DNA from: Gammaproteobacteria bacterium
GTDB taxonomy: Bacteria > Pseudomonadota > Gammaproteobacteria > Burkholderiales > Nitrosomonadaceae
DNA: 64,000 nucleotides
Assembly: GCA_015709635.1 (NCBI GenBank)
Contig: CP054180.1
Coordinates: 868,001 to 932,000, forward strand
Direction of reading: 5' to 3'
Below are positions 32,072-40,387 of this stretch, piece after piece; positions within the stretch are counted from its first letter, which is position 1, and every line of letters begins with the position of its first letter. A model generated the notes under the pieces. It was not told the origin of the DNA. It saw only the letters and a list, made by a program, of their open reading frames with translations, and made no database searches. Made by a program: the position numbers and the translations under genes.

Positions 32072-32117
32072 GGTGTCTTCTTAGCTAGCCCTTAAATATA
32101 ATGATAGCGATATCAAG

Positions 32118-32131
32118 AATTATTATCGTTT
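32118..32131 (+). promoter_or_regulatory. Fur-box-like core upstream of the bacterioferritin gene
   Basis: The 14 bases AATTATTATCGTTT are identical to the core of the Fur-like site before tonB (11887-11900). The site lies about 143 bases before the bfr start, after a partly matching ATAATGATAGCGATATC. Whether Fur represses or activates here cannot be told. Confidence 0.45.
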
Positions 32132-32273
32132 GTAATCAATAATTTGATATTGTTTTTGCATGCTTTGGCTCGTATAATGCCGACTGTTTGCAAAATGTTT
32201 CGCGGCTCTTGTCTGCTCGAATAAGACGGTATCAAGAGCTACCTGTCGTTCAATAGATTATAGGAGCACCATC

Positions 32274-32741
32274 ATGAAAGGCCATTCAAAAATTATCGAT
32301 TTACTGAACAAGCTGCTGGCGGAAGAGCTGACGGCCATGGATCAATATTTCACCCACTCGCGCATGTATGAAGACTGGGGATTCAACAAGCTGTATGAAC
32401 GAATCGATCACGAAATGAATGATGAGAAGCAGCATGCGGATTATTTGATCAAACGGATTCTGTTGCTCGAAGGCGTGCCGGTGATCGGCAACCGCAGCCC
32501 ATTGCGGATTGGCCGGGACGTGCCGGAGATGCTGCAAAACGATCTGAATCTGGAACGCTCGGTGATCACCGCGTTACGCGATGCCATCGCGATATGCGAA
32601 CAGGAGCGGGATTATCAAACGCGGGAAATTCTCGAAGGTATGTTGGCCGAAACTGAAGAAGATCATGCGCATTGGCTGGAGAAGCAATTGGGACTGATCA
32701 ACAGAGTAGGACTACAAAATTATTTGCAATCGCAGATGTGA
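32274..32741 (+). CDS. bfr: Bacterioferritin-family protein lacking the haem-ligand methionine
   Basis: This is a 155-residue protein with TAGGAG before the ATG. It belongs to the ferritin-like four-helix family that stores iron in 24-subunit shells. Ferroxidase ligands are present: Glu18, Glu51, His54, Glu94 and the EEDH pair near 128-131. At the place of E. coli Bfr Met52, which binds haem between subunits, this protein has Lys (DEKQHAD against DEMKHAD). It is therefore likely a haem-free subunit, as in the FtnA-type partners of two-subunit bacterioferritins. It stands alone; the following 403 bases hold no recognised gene. Confidence 0.93.
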   Translation: MKGHSKIIDLLNKLLAEELTAMDQYFTHSRMYEDWGFNKLYERIDHEMNDEKQHADYLIKRILLLEGVPVIGNRSPLRIGRDVPEMLQNDLNLERSVITALRDAIAICEQERDYQTREILEGMLAETEEDHAHWLEKQLGLINRVGLQNYLQSQM

Positions 32742-33144
32742 TTGCGGACGTATCGCTCATGCCGCAGGGAACAGTTTGTGTCATGAGCGATGACTTCAAA
32801 CCGATCTTGCATTTTGCACGAACAAATGTTCCATTTCGAAACCGCGAATATTTACCAGCGATTGCGGACTTAGAAGTTTTTTGATAACCATCCTTTGAAG
32901 GTTACACGGACACACGCTCTGAAACCGTCATACAATCGCGTTCAACCAGAATTCACTGGACAGCCTGAGAAATAGATTCCAATCAACCGGATGAACAATT
33001 ATTTCCGGAGAATACCCTCCGAAGTCTGTCATTATTTCCGCAATCGGAAAAACGCATAGCCGTTAACATATAATCACAACGTACCTATGGTCTAGTCCGC
33101 TATCGGTCGTGCGAGACCTTTTTCTATAACCAATCGTTATTTGC
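32742..33144. other. 403-base stretch without a recognised gene
   Basis: A 9-base inverted repeat, TCGCTCATG at 32753-32761 and its complement at 32782-32790, could form a hairpin just after bfr, though no T-run follows. A frame of about 40 codons from 32760 has no recognisable product. Nothing else was seen; the promoter of the kinase gene at 33145 should lie in the last 100 bases. Confidence 0.5.
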
Positions 33145-35991
33145 ATGCTGAATAAGATCCAAACTTCAACTGGATTGTCTTTGAGAATCATATGGCACAA
33201 TGCGTATGCGGCTATGGGCTATGCCCTGCTAGGCTTCCTGGGATTGTTGCTGGCGATCCCGCCGGGTTATGCGAGTCCGGTGTTTCCTGCTGCCGGTTTG
33301 GCGCTGGCACTGACGCTGGTGTCGGGTTACCGTTTGTTGCCGGGCATCTGGATCGGCTCGCTGGGGCTCAATATCTGGGTGGCTTGGAATCACAACGACC
33401 TCACGCAGGACAGTATCGCGGTTGCGGCGTTCTTAGGAATGGGTGCGATGCTGCAAGCCGCTATCGGGGCTTGGCTTGTTCGCAGATTCATCAAGGATCG
33501 CTGGCAAATTTTGATGCGGGAACAAGAGATCTTCACTTTTTTTCTGCTGGGCGGTCCATTGTCTTGCATGATTTCAGCCAGTGTCGCGCAGCTGACGCTC
33601 TTTTTTTCTGGCGCTATCGGTGCGGCGGATATCTCCTGGTCGTGGTGGAATTGGTGGGCCGGCGATACCTTTGGGGTGCTCGTCTTTGCACCTTTGTCGC
33701 TGGCTTTTCTTGGCAAGCATTCTTATTGGAAAACGCGAAAGGCCGTCATTGCACCCATTACGCTGATTCTGGTGGTGTTGATCGTTATGGGATTCGTCAA
33801 CACATCGAAACTCGAAAACAGGCAACAGCAAGCTGAGATTCAAAATATTGGGCAAAACATTGCTTTCCAGTTACAGGAACGATTCAATGCCTACAACGAA
33901 ACGCTATCGGCATTGCGGCGTTTGATGGAATTGAATCCGGATATGAGCTTCCGCCAATTCGATTACTTTACGCAAGAAATAATAAAGGAATCTCAAGGCA
34001 TTGCAGGATTAAGCTACAATTATTTTGTACGTGACCGGGACCGGCCATACTTCGAACAGACCCACTCCACAAATGTTCCTGGGGAACCGTTCCACATAAC
34101 CGAATTGGATGCGCAGGGCGAGTTAACCGTTGCAGGCAAGCGTCCGGAGTATATCGTCGTGACTTATATCACGCCGCTTGAAAACAACCGGAAAGCAATC
34201 GGATACGATATTTATTCCAATCCCATCCGGGCGGAAGCCATTGACCGTGCCCGGCATTCCGGCCGGCCGGCGGCCACGGGCTTGATCAATCTGGTGCAGG
34301 ATCAACAGAATAAGGCCGGCATCTTGGTGCTCCATCCCGCTTACCGCCAGAATTTTGACCGGAGCAGTCCGGAACATCCGGCGGAATTTACCGGTTTTGT
34401 GGTGGGTGCATTAAAAATTCCTGACATGGTCAACTCCGCCGTCGGCAATGTCGTAGCGCCAGGTATCGTTTTTCAATTGCGGGATTCTGCCGGGCAACGC
34501 GACAATCAATTGTTGTTCAGTTCAGCGCCAGGGGTTGCAACAAATGCCAACGACTGGCGGACAACGCTGATGATGGCGGATCGCAGCTGGGAATTAATCG
34601 TTTTTCCGGATGCGGATTGGTTGAATGCGCACCGGCCATGGCAGGCCTGGGCGCTGAGTTTTGCCGGACTGCTCGTGGCCAGCATACTGCAGTTGTTGAT
34701 GTTGGTTACAACAGGCCGGACCCTGCTGATTCAAGAAACCGTCGATGAGCAAACGGCACAATTGCGCGCGAACAGCGAAGCGCTCCAGCTGGCTAAGATT
34801 GCCGCAGAATCGGCCAATTTGGCTAAGAGTCAGTTTCTGGCTACCATGTCTCATGAAATCCGAACGCCGCTGAATGGTGTTTTAGGTATGGCCTACCTGC
34901 TGCAAATGCCGGATATCAAAGATAACGAGCGAATGGATTATGCCCGGGTGATCATAACTTCCGGAAATAACTTGTTGACCATACTCAACGATATCCTTGA
35001 CTTATCCAAGATTGAGGCCGGACAGATTCAATTGGAAAGTCATGTTTTTGAGCCCGAGCAACTGATGCTGGAAACGGCGGCACTATTTGCCGAGAGTGCG
35101 AACATGAAAGGGCTGGCACTGGATGTGTCATGGCATGGGAAAGCGCGCATGCGATACTGTTCCGATCCGCTCAGAATAAGCCAAATGCTGGCTAATCTGG
35201 TCAACAATGCCATCAAGTTTACGCCGCAAGGTTTCGTGCATATCGAAGCGCGTGAACTCAAAAGCGCACCAGCAGAAACGCTGCTGGAGTTTATGGTAAC
35301 CGATAGCGGCATCGGCATTCCTGCGGACAAGCACGATAGGTTGTTTAAGCCTTTTTCCCAGGTGGATGCCTCAACAACCCGGCAATACGGCGGTACCGGT
35401 CTTGGACTTTCCATCGTGCACAATTTGGCCAGATTGCTGGGAGGCTACGTCGGGTTCGAAAGCCAGGAAGGCAAAGGTACGAGAATTTGGTTTCAGATCC
35501 GCGCCAACCCGGCCAGCGCCGACGATGCGAGCAATCTTGCCACAAGTGATGCCAACATTGCCGGTGAAGTACCGGTAAGAAAAACTTCTCCGCAAGGCGG
35601 GTTGATTTTAGTGGTTGAGGATAATGCGATCAGCCGTACGGTAATCGTCGCTTTATTGGAAAATCAAGGATTCCGCTGCAAAGTGGTTGCGAACGGACAA
35701 GAAGCGGTGCATGCGGTCATGCAGGGAATACCGCCTGCGCTGGTGCTGATGGATTGCGAAATGCCGGTGATGAATGGTTATCAAGCGACAGAAAGAATTC
35801 GCCGATGGGAACGGGAAACCGGAAAAACGCATCTCCCCATCATTGCCTTGACTGCAAATGCCTTTGAGGATAACCGTCAACGCTGCTTTGCGGCAGGTAT
35901 GGATGATTTTCTTGCCAAACCCGTCACTATGAATCTTTTGGTGGCGATGCTCAATAAATGGACCAATCGGCGCACCGGCTCCAGCCGCTAG
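33145..35991 (+). CDS. Hybrid sensor histidine kinase (MASE1-CHASE-HisKA-HATPase-REC)
   Basis: This is a 948-residue protein. Residues 15-215 are a MASE1 membrane sensor (PPGYASPVFPAAGLALAL, WWNWWAGDTFGVLVFAPLSL). Residues 215-520 form a CHASE periplasmic domain (GIAGLSYNYFVRDRDRPYFE, GYDIYSNPIRAEAIDRA) closed by another membrane helix near 510. Then come HisKA with FLATMSHEIRTPLNG (phospho-acceptor His570), HATPase with FSQVDASTTRQYGGTGLGLS, and a receiver domain with LMDCEMPVMNG (Asp870). CHASE domains sense small extracellular ligands. No partner regulator is adjacent. Its TAG stop (35989-35991) is part of the short palindromic repeat that follows, so the normal C-terminus may have been trimmed by that insertion. 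Confidence 0.94.
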   Translation: MLNKIQTSTGLSLRIIWHNAYAAMGYALLGFLGLLLAIPPGYASPVFPAAGLALALTLVSGYRLLPGIWIGSLGLNIWVAWNHNDLTQDSIAVAAFLGMGAMLQAAIGAWLVRRFIKDRWQILMREQEIFTFFLLGGPLSCMISASVAQLTLFFSGAIGAADISWSWWNWWAGDTFGVLVFAPLSLAFLGKHSYWKTRKAVIAPITLILVVLIVMGFVNTSKLENRQQQAEIQNIGQNIAFQLQERFNAYNETLSALRRLMELNPDMSFRQFDYFTQEIIKESQGIAGLSYNYFVRDRDRPYFEQTHSTNVPGEPFHITELDAQGELTVAGKRPEYIVVTYITPLENNRKAIGYDIYSNPIRAEAIDRARHSGRPAATGLINLVQDQQNKAGILVLHPAYRQNFDRSSPEHPAEFTGFVVGALKIPDMVNSAVGNVVAPGIVFQLRDSAGQRDNQLLFSSAPGVATNANDWRTTLMMADRSWELIVFPDADWLNAHRPWQAWALSFAGLLVASILQLLMLVTTGRTLLIQETVDEQTAQLRANSEALQLAKIAAESANLAKSQFLATMSHEIRTPLNGVLGMAYLLQMPDIKDNERMDYARVIITSGNNLLTILNDILDLSKIEAGQIQLESHVFEPEQLMLETAALFAESANMKGLALDVSWHGKARMRYCSDPLRISQMLANLVNNAIKFTPQGFVHIEARELKSAPAETLLEFMVTDSGIGIPADKHDRLFKPFSQVDASTTRQYGGTGLGLSIVHNLARLLGGYVGFESQEGKGTRIWFQIRANPASADDASNLATSDANIAGEVPVRKTSPQGGLILVVEDNAISRTVIVALLENQGFRCKVVANGQEAVHAVMQGIPPALVLMDCEMPVMNGYQATERIRRWERETGKTHLPIIALTANAFEDNRQRCFAAGMDDFLAKPVTMNLLVAMLNKWTNRRTGSSR

Positions 35992-36043
35992 GGAAACGCT
36001 GATTAATTCATCTCATTCGCCGAATTAATCAGCGTTTCCCTAG
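35988..36043. repeat. Perfect 22-base palindrome built from family B ends
   Basis: Two 22-base arms (35988-36009 and 36022-36043) are exact complements and each contains the family B end GGGAAACGCTGATTAATT; the spacer is 12 bases. The interior of the 150-base element is gone, so this looks like a solo, internally deleted copy. It lies between convergent genes (kinase at left, mepK at right), where such a hairpin could stop transcription from both sides. It provides the TAG stop of the kinase. Confidence 0.85.
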
Positions 36044-36053
36044 GCAATTTCCG

Positions 36054-36653
36054 CTACCAGTAACGGAAATTGCCCGTGTCCAGATGGATAAAGTTGGAGG
36101 AAGGATAATAGCCGACACCGCCCATTTGCAACGACATGGCTGCCGCGCGGATATCGGAAAGTTTGCGGCCGGGCAGGCGGATGTCGATGGCTTTGCCGTG
36201 CGTATGCATGCTGTTCTTGGCGACGCCGCCGCTTTGTTCGGCTAGCTTGGCGTTGGTGGCGGGTGAACGATAGGCGGAGATGACGTGGAATTCTTGTTTG
36301 GTGCCTAATTTGTGTTGCAGCAGATGGAGCAGGTCAAATAACTGCGGGTCGATCGGGCGGCGGTCGCCGGTGCGGTGATCGCGCAGCACATGGTTGATGG
36401 CGCGCATGCTTTCCGGGATATAACGGCCGTTTACCCAGAAGGTTGCTTGTGTGCGCTCACCGGTGTGTAAATTCAGAAAACTCAGTTTTTTCTCGAATGG
36501 TCTTCTGATCACCGCATGCGCGGTCGATGCGCCCATCGGCAATGCCAGCACGGCGCAAGCACCTAATCCGGCACGTAAAAACCGGCGGCGGCTCAATTCC
36601 GGTTGTTGTTCTGATTCTGATAAGTTTGTTTGATTGAATAAACTTCGTATCAT
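36054..36653 (-). CDS. mepK: MepK-like murein endopeptidase (DUF882, peptidase M15 fold), Tat-exported
   Basis: This is a 199-residue precursor. The N-terminus holds a twin-arginine signal (SRRRFLRAGLGACAVLALPM, cleavage after AHA near residue 48), so it is exported folded by Tat. The enzyme domain shows the zinc-ligand pattern SMHTHGKAIDIRLPG and, near the end, FIHLDTG. E. coli MepK (YcbK) cuts meso-DAP crosslinks made by L,D-transpeptidases. Here, as in E. coli, it directly follows the ldtD-type gene (50 bases apart, same strand), which strongly supports the assignment. Confidence 0.9.
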   Translation of the reverse strand: MIRSLFNQTNLSESEQQPELSRRRFLRAGLGACAVLALPMGASTAHAVIRRPFEKKLSFLNLHTGERTQATFWVNGRYIPESMRAINHVLRDHRTGDRRPIDPQLFDLLHLLQHKLGTKQEFHVISAYRSPATNAKLAEQSGGVAKNSMHTHGKAIDIRLPGRKLSDIRAAAMSLQMGGVGYYPSSNFIHLDTGNFRYW

Positions 36654-36703
36654 CAGCTGTTTTCTCCCTGAAAATCTTGCGAATGTGTGCGAATAATCAA
36701 TGA

Positions 36704-38467
36704 CTACCAGCGAGCATAACGCAAAGTACTTGAATCCCGGTCATAAATATCGGGATAAAAGTGTACCAATTGGTTCGGCTCATCAATCCAGGCGGTAATA
36801 TACACTAAGTAAATCGGTAGCGGTTTGGGTAAATGCTTGGTAATCGTTTTATCGCTGTCCAAATCTGCGGTGAATTTTTCCGGCAAACTTTGCTGATTCA
36901 ACGCAAAAGCGGCCAGTTCCAGCGGTTTTTCCAGCCGGATGCAACCGGAACTGAATGTGCGGATATCGCGCTGGAATAGCGATTTGGACGGCGTATCGTG
37001 CAAATAAATGTTGAACGGGTTGGTGAACATGAACTTGATCCGCCCCAGCGCGTTGTGCTTGCCGGGGTCCTGCCGCAGGAAGTACGGAAATCCTCTTTTC
37101 AGATTATGCCAGTCGATCGTTTCCGGGTCGATGGCTTCGGCGTTGCGGTTATTGCCGGGGTACACTTTGAAACCGCCGTGCGTGAAGAACATCGGGTCGC
37201 TTTGCTGTTTCGGCAGCAAATCCTTGGTGGCGATGCTGACCGGAACGTTCCAGTAAGGATTCAGCACCATATGCGACAGCGCGCCGTTGAAACTCGGCGT
37301 GCTGCGGTAGTCGCGCCCGACGATGATGCGCATGGTCAGAACCGGTTCATCGCGCTCTACCGCGGTGAGGTTAAAACCGGCGGTATTGACCAGCAAATAA
37401 CGTTCGCCCATATTGCGCGGCAGCCAGCGCAGCCGCTCCATATTGATGCGCAACTGACGGATTTTCCAGGTCAGCGGTCTATTCAAGGCACGGAGGGTGT
37501 TTTTGCCGATCACGCCGTCGCTGTTCAAACCATGTTGCGCTTGAAATGCCTTGATGGCGGTGACCAGCTCGTTATCGTAACGTTCGCTCGCAGTATCCGC
37601 GATGTGATATTCGGCAGCGCCATCGGCAGCATACGCTTGCACGATGCGTTGGCGGATCAAGGGAATGTGCGGATGTGTGTCGCCCGGCCGTATCGAGGGT
37701 GAACTGGGAATATGAACCCATTCGGTGTGATTGCCGGCAAGCTGGCGGTAGTGCGCCAATGTTTTCTTGAGCGACTGATAACTTGGATTCTTGGGGGATA
37801 ACTCATCGAATGCCTGTTGCAAGCGGTCTTGCTTGAGCGCTTCCTGCAAGAACGCGACGGCATCGAATGCGCGCTGTGGAATGTGCCAATCCTTGTCGGC
37901 CGCGGTTGCCGTCAAATGTCCGCGCGCTAAATCCCGCGCCAGCATCAGCACGGCATGCGTTGTCAGCGCTTCCAGCTCGACCGCTGCGGATGAAGATTGT
38001 CCAGCGTGATGCTGTAATTGCTGTAAATGTTGCAGTTGATAATCTTCGCTATCCAGACCTTCGGTTTCCGCATTGGCGATGAACGCTAATGCTATGTCGA
38101 GCAAAGGTGAGTGCAGATTATTCGTCACCCACACCGGTTGATACTGGCGCGCGTTATAAAACCGCTGCAAATCGCCCAGTGCGTTTTTGCTCAAACCGAG
38201 CGCGGCGGGTTTTGCCAGTTGCTGCTCGATTTCATGTGCTTTGGCAATCAATGCCTGCGTGGTTGGGGCATTGAGCAAAAAAAACAGGTAACAAAAAAAC
38301 TGCAGAAACGGCAAGAAAAATTTGAGTCGAAAACGCGGCACGCGGTGATTCCTTTGCTTAAAGGCGATTGGGTAATTGTCGAATGGCCGGGATTTTATCA
38401 TCAATGTCCCGTTTCCATGCATCGGCTGAACGGCGCAATTACCGTTCATTTCCGGGTTTATGCGCAC
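36704..38467 (-). CDS. ldtD: L,D-transpeptidase of the YcbB/LdtD type
   Basis: This is a 587-residue protein. A hydrophobic segment near residues 48-70 (FFLPFLQFFCYLFFLLNAP) would be the export signal or anchor; the true start may be one of several ATGs in the first 25 residues. The domains are an N-terminal scaffold, a peptidoglycan-binding helix bundle (ITAIKAFQAQHGLNSDGVIG-like; here VTAIKAFQAQHGLNSDGVIG), and a YkuD catalytic domain with HDTPSKSLF and the active-site SSGCIRLEKP, in which Cys is the nucleophile. It forms 3-3 crosslinks in the wall, bypassing penicillin-binding proteins. Order and spacing with mepK match E. coli ycbB-ycbK. Confidence 0.92.
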   Translation of the reverse strand: MRINPEMNGNCAVQPMHGNGTLMIKSRPFDNYPIAFKQRNHRVPRFRLKFFLPFLQFFCYLFFLLNAPTTQALIAKAHEIEQQLAKPAALGLSKNALGDLQRFYNARQYQPVWVTNNLHSPLLDIALAFIANAETEGLDSEDYQLQHLQQLQHHAGQSSSAAVELEALTTHAVLMLARDLARGHLTATAADKDWHIPQRAFDAVAFLQEALKQDRLQQAFDELSPKNPSYQSLKKTLAHYRQLAGNHTEWVHIPSSPSIRPGDTHPHIPLIRQRIVQAYAADGAAEYHIADTASERYDNELVTAIKAFQAQHGLNSDGVIGKNTLRALNRPLTWKIRQLRINMERLRWLPRNMGERYLLVNTAGFNLTAVERDEPVLTMRIIVGRDYRSTPSFNGALSHMVLNPYWNVPVSIATKDLLPKQQSDPMFFTHGGFKVYPGNNRNAEAIDPETIDWHNLKRGFPYFLRQDPGKHNALGRIKFMFTNPFNIYLHDTPSKSLFQRDIRTFSSGCIRLEKPLELAAFALNQQSLPEKFTADLDSDKTITKHLPKPLPIYLVYITAWIDEPNQLVHFYPDIYDRDSSTLRYARW

Positions 38468-38566
38468 AAAACGTCATTTGACTGAACCAACGGCATTACG
38501 TATATTCTGCCGGCACAGTGTGCCCACATCGATTAACCAACTGAACTGGCAATATAAATCCGAATC

Positions 38567-39871
38567 ATGACAGCAAAACAACAGGTAAAGCATTTACTCG
38601 ATTTCATCGATAACAGCCCGAGCCCTTGGCATGCGGTGGCTTCAATCGAAGCGGCGATCAAGACGTTTCAGTTCGTGCGCCTCGATGAAACCGCCAAGTG
38701 GCCGTTGCAGGCGGGTGGCCGCTATTACGTGGTGCGCGACGATTCGTCGATCGTGCTGTTTGTGCTGGGGCGCAAAGCGCCTGCCGAGTCGGGCTTCAGG
38801 ATCGTCGGCGCGCATACCGATTCGCCCGGATTCCGCATCCGACCGAACGGTGCGACGGTGAGCGACGGTCTGGCCCGTCTGGGTGTCGAGATATACGGCG
38901 GGCCGATTCTCGCGACGTTTACCGACCGCGACTTGAGCTTGGCCGGGCGCATCAGCTTTCTCGGCGACGGCAAACAATTGACGCATAAACCGGTGCGCTT
39001 CAATCAGCCACTGCTGCGGCTGCCGAATCTGGCGATACACATGAACCGCGGCGTCAACGAAGACGGTTTGAAACTGCATAAGCAGAACGAATTGCCGCTT
39101 TTGCTCGCGCAGTTGACCAGCGAGCAGTTGCCGAAACCTTATTTTCTCGAGCTGCTTGCGCAAGCGTCCGGCATCGATGCTATGCAAATACTGTCGTGGG
39201 ATCTGGCGGTTTACGATACGCAGAAGGGTGCATTCTGGGGCGCAAGCGAGGAATTTTACGCCGACAGTCAGATCGATAACCTGGCTTCCTGCCACGCCGC
39301 ATTGCAAGCATTGCTCGACGATGCCGTGCTGGATTCCGCGCAAAGCACGCTGGTGTGCGCATTTTTCGATCACGAGGAAATCGGCAGCGAAAGCCATATC
39401 GGTGCGGGCGGTAGTTTTCTGGCTGATGTCTTGCAGCGTATCAACGCGGCGGCGTCAACCGAGCGCGAAGATAGCGCGCGCGCCTTGGCGCACAGTTTTT
39501 TGATCAGCGCTGACATGGCACATGCTTACCAGCCGAATTTCCCTGCCGCGTATGACGCGGATCACCGGGTTTTCGTCAACCAAGGCCCGGTGATCAAATC
39601 CAACGCCAACCGCCGCTACAGCTCCGAAAGCGTGTCGATTGCGCACTTCATCCGCTGGTGCGAAGAAGCGGGTGTTCCCCACCAACGCTACACGCACCGC
39701 AGCGATTTGCCGTGTGGCAGCACCATCGGACCGATCGCCTCGGCAAAGCTCGGTATCCGCAGCGTCGACGTCGGCTGCCCGATGTGGGCCATGCATAGCG
39801 TCCGCGAAAGCGCCGGTGTGGACGATCATGGTTATATGATCAAAGTGCTGAGGCGGTTTTTTAGCGGTTAG
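38567..39871 (+). CDS. apeB: M18 family aminopeptidase (ApeB/DNPEP type)
   Basis: This is a 434-residue cytoplasmic metallopeptidase that removes N-terminal acidic or neutral residues. Zinc-site segments are visible in order: IVGAHTDSPGFRI, VYDTQKGAFWGASEEF, FFDHEEIGSESHIGAG, and SADMAHAYQPNFP, with the final CPMWAMHSVRESAG. The length fits the family (about 430). It is transcribed alone, divergent from ldtD with about 99 bases between starts. Nothing is unusual. Confidence 0.95.
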   Translation: MTAKQQVKHLLDFIDNSPSPWHAVASIEAAIKTFQFVRLDETAKWPLQAGGRYYVVRDDSSIVLFVLGRKAPAESGFRIVGAHTDSPGFRIRPNGATVSDGLARLGVEIYGGPILATFTDRDLSLAGRISFLGDGKQLTHKPVRFNQPLLRLPNLAIHMNRGVNEDGLKLHKQNELPLLLAQLTSEQLPKPYFLELLAQASGIDAMQILSWDLAVYDTQKGAFWGASEEFYADSQIDNLASCHAALQALLDDAVLDSAQSTLVCAFFDHEEIGSESHIGAGGSFLADVLQRINAAASTEREDSARALAHSFLISADMAHAYQPNFPAAYDADHRVFVNQGPVIKSNANRRYSSESVSIAHFIRWCEEAGVPHQRYTHRSDLPCGSTIGPIASAKLGIRSVDVGCPMWAMHSVRESAGVDDHGYMIKVLRRFFSG

Positions 39872-40387
39872 ATGCTATAAACTGCTTTTTTGTTACCACT
39901 CTTCAACTGGGGCAAACATAGCGCGATTCAATCGACCTGTTCCATTTCCTTCAGAAACAATTCCTTGTGGGTCTGTTTGCGGTTGTTCCGGTGCTCTGTG
40001 TTAGCCAAGTTATCTGTTCATTGATAGGCTCAGAGTGTGTAAATATGTGAATTTTGACAGAAGGGATAGGTCTTCCTCAGATTTCTTACGTATTGCAAGT
40101 AACTGATATCGCAAAACCATGAATTATTAATGGTTTGTTTAATAAGCATGTAAGATATTGCTGATATAAATTCATTCTTCTTTTTGTTAATTTGTTCCTC
40201 TTTCTTGATTCCTTCTGTATGAAATTAGAAATTCTATAATATTCATTGATATCGGAATCTTATTCAAACAAAAATATTAAGTTACATAATTTACCCGTTT
40301 TTTCACGGCGAGAAATTGCCGGAGAAGGATGCTGAAATGTAGGTAATTGTTTATTGGAAATTATTGTTTGCAATAGGATGGGCAAGT
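39872..40387. other. 516-base AT-rich intergenic stretch
   Basis: Between apeB and the response regulator gene no reading frame, tRNA or clear repeat was found. The AT content is markedly higher than in flanking genes, and stop codons are dense in all frames. It presumably carries the promoter of the signalling operon at 40388. Confidence 0.5.

Noticed and set aside
32753..32790. Terminator of bfr from a 9-base inverted repeat
   Set aside because: The loop is 20 bases and no T-run follows, so evidence is too weak for a terminator call.
39872..40387. Possible small RNA or tRNA in the long AT-rich gap
   Set aside because: No cloverleaf, T-loop sequence or terminator-like hairpin could be recognised.
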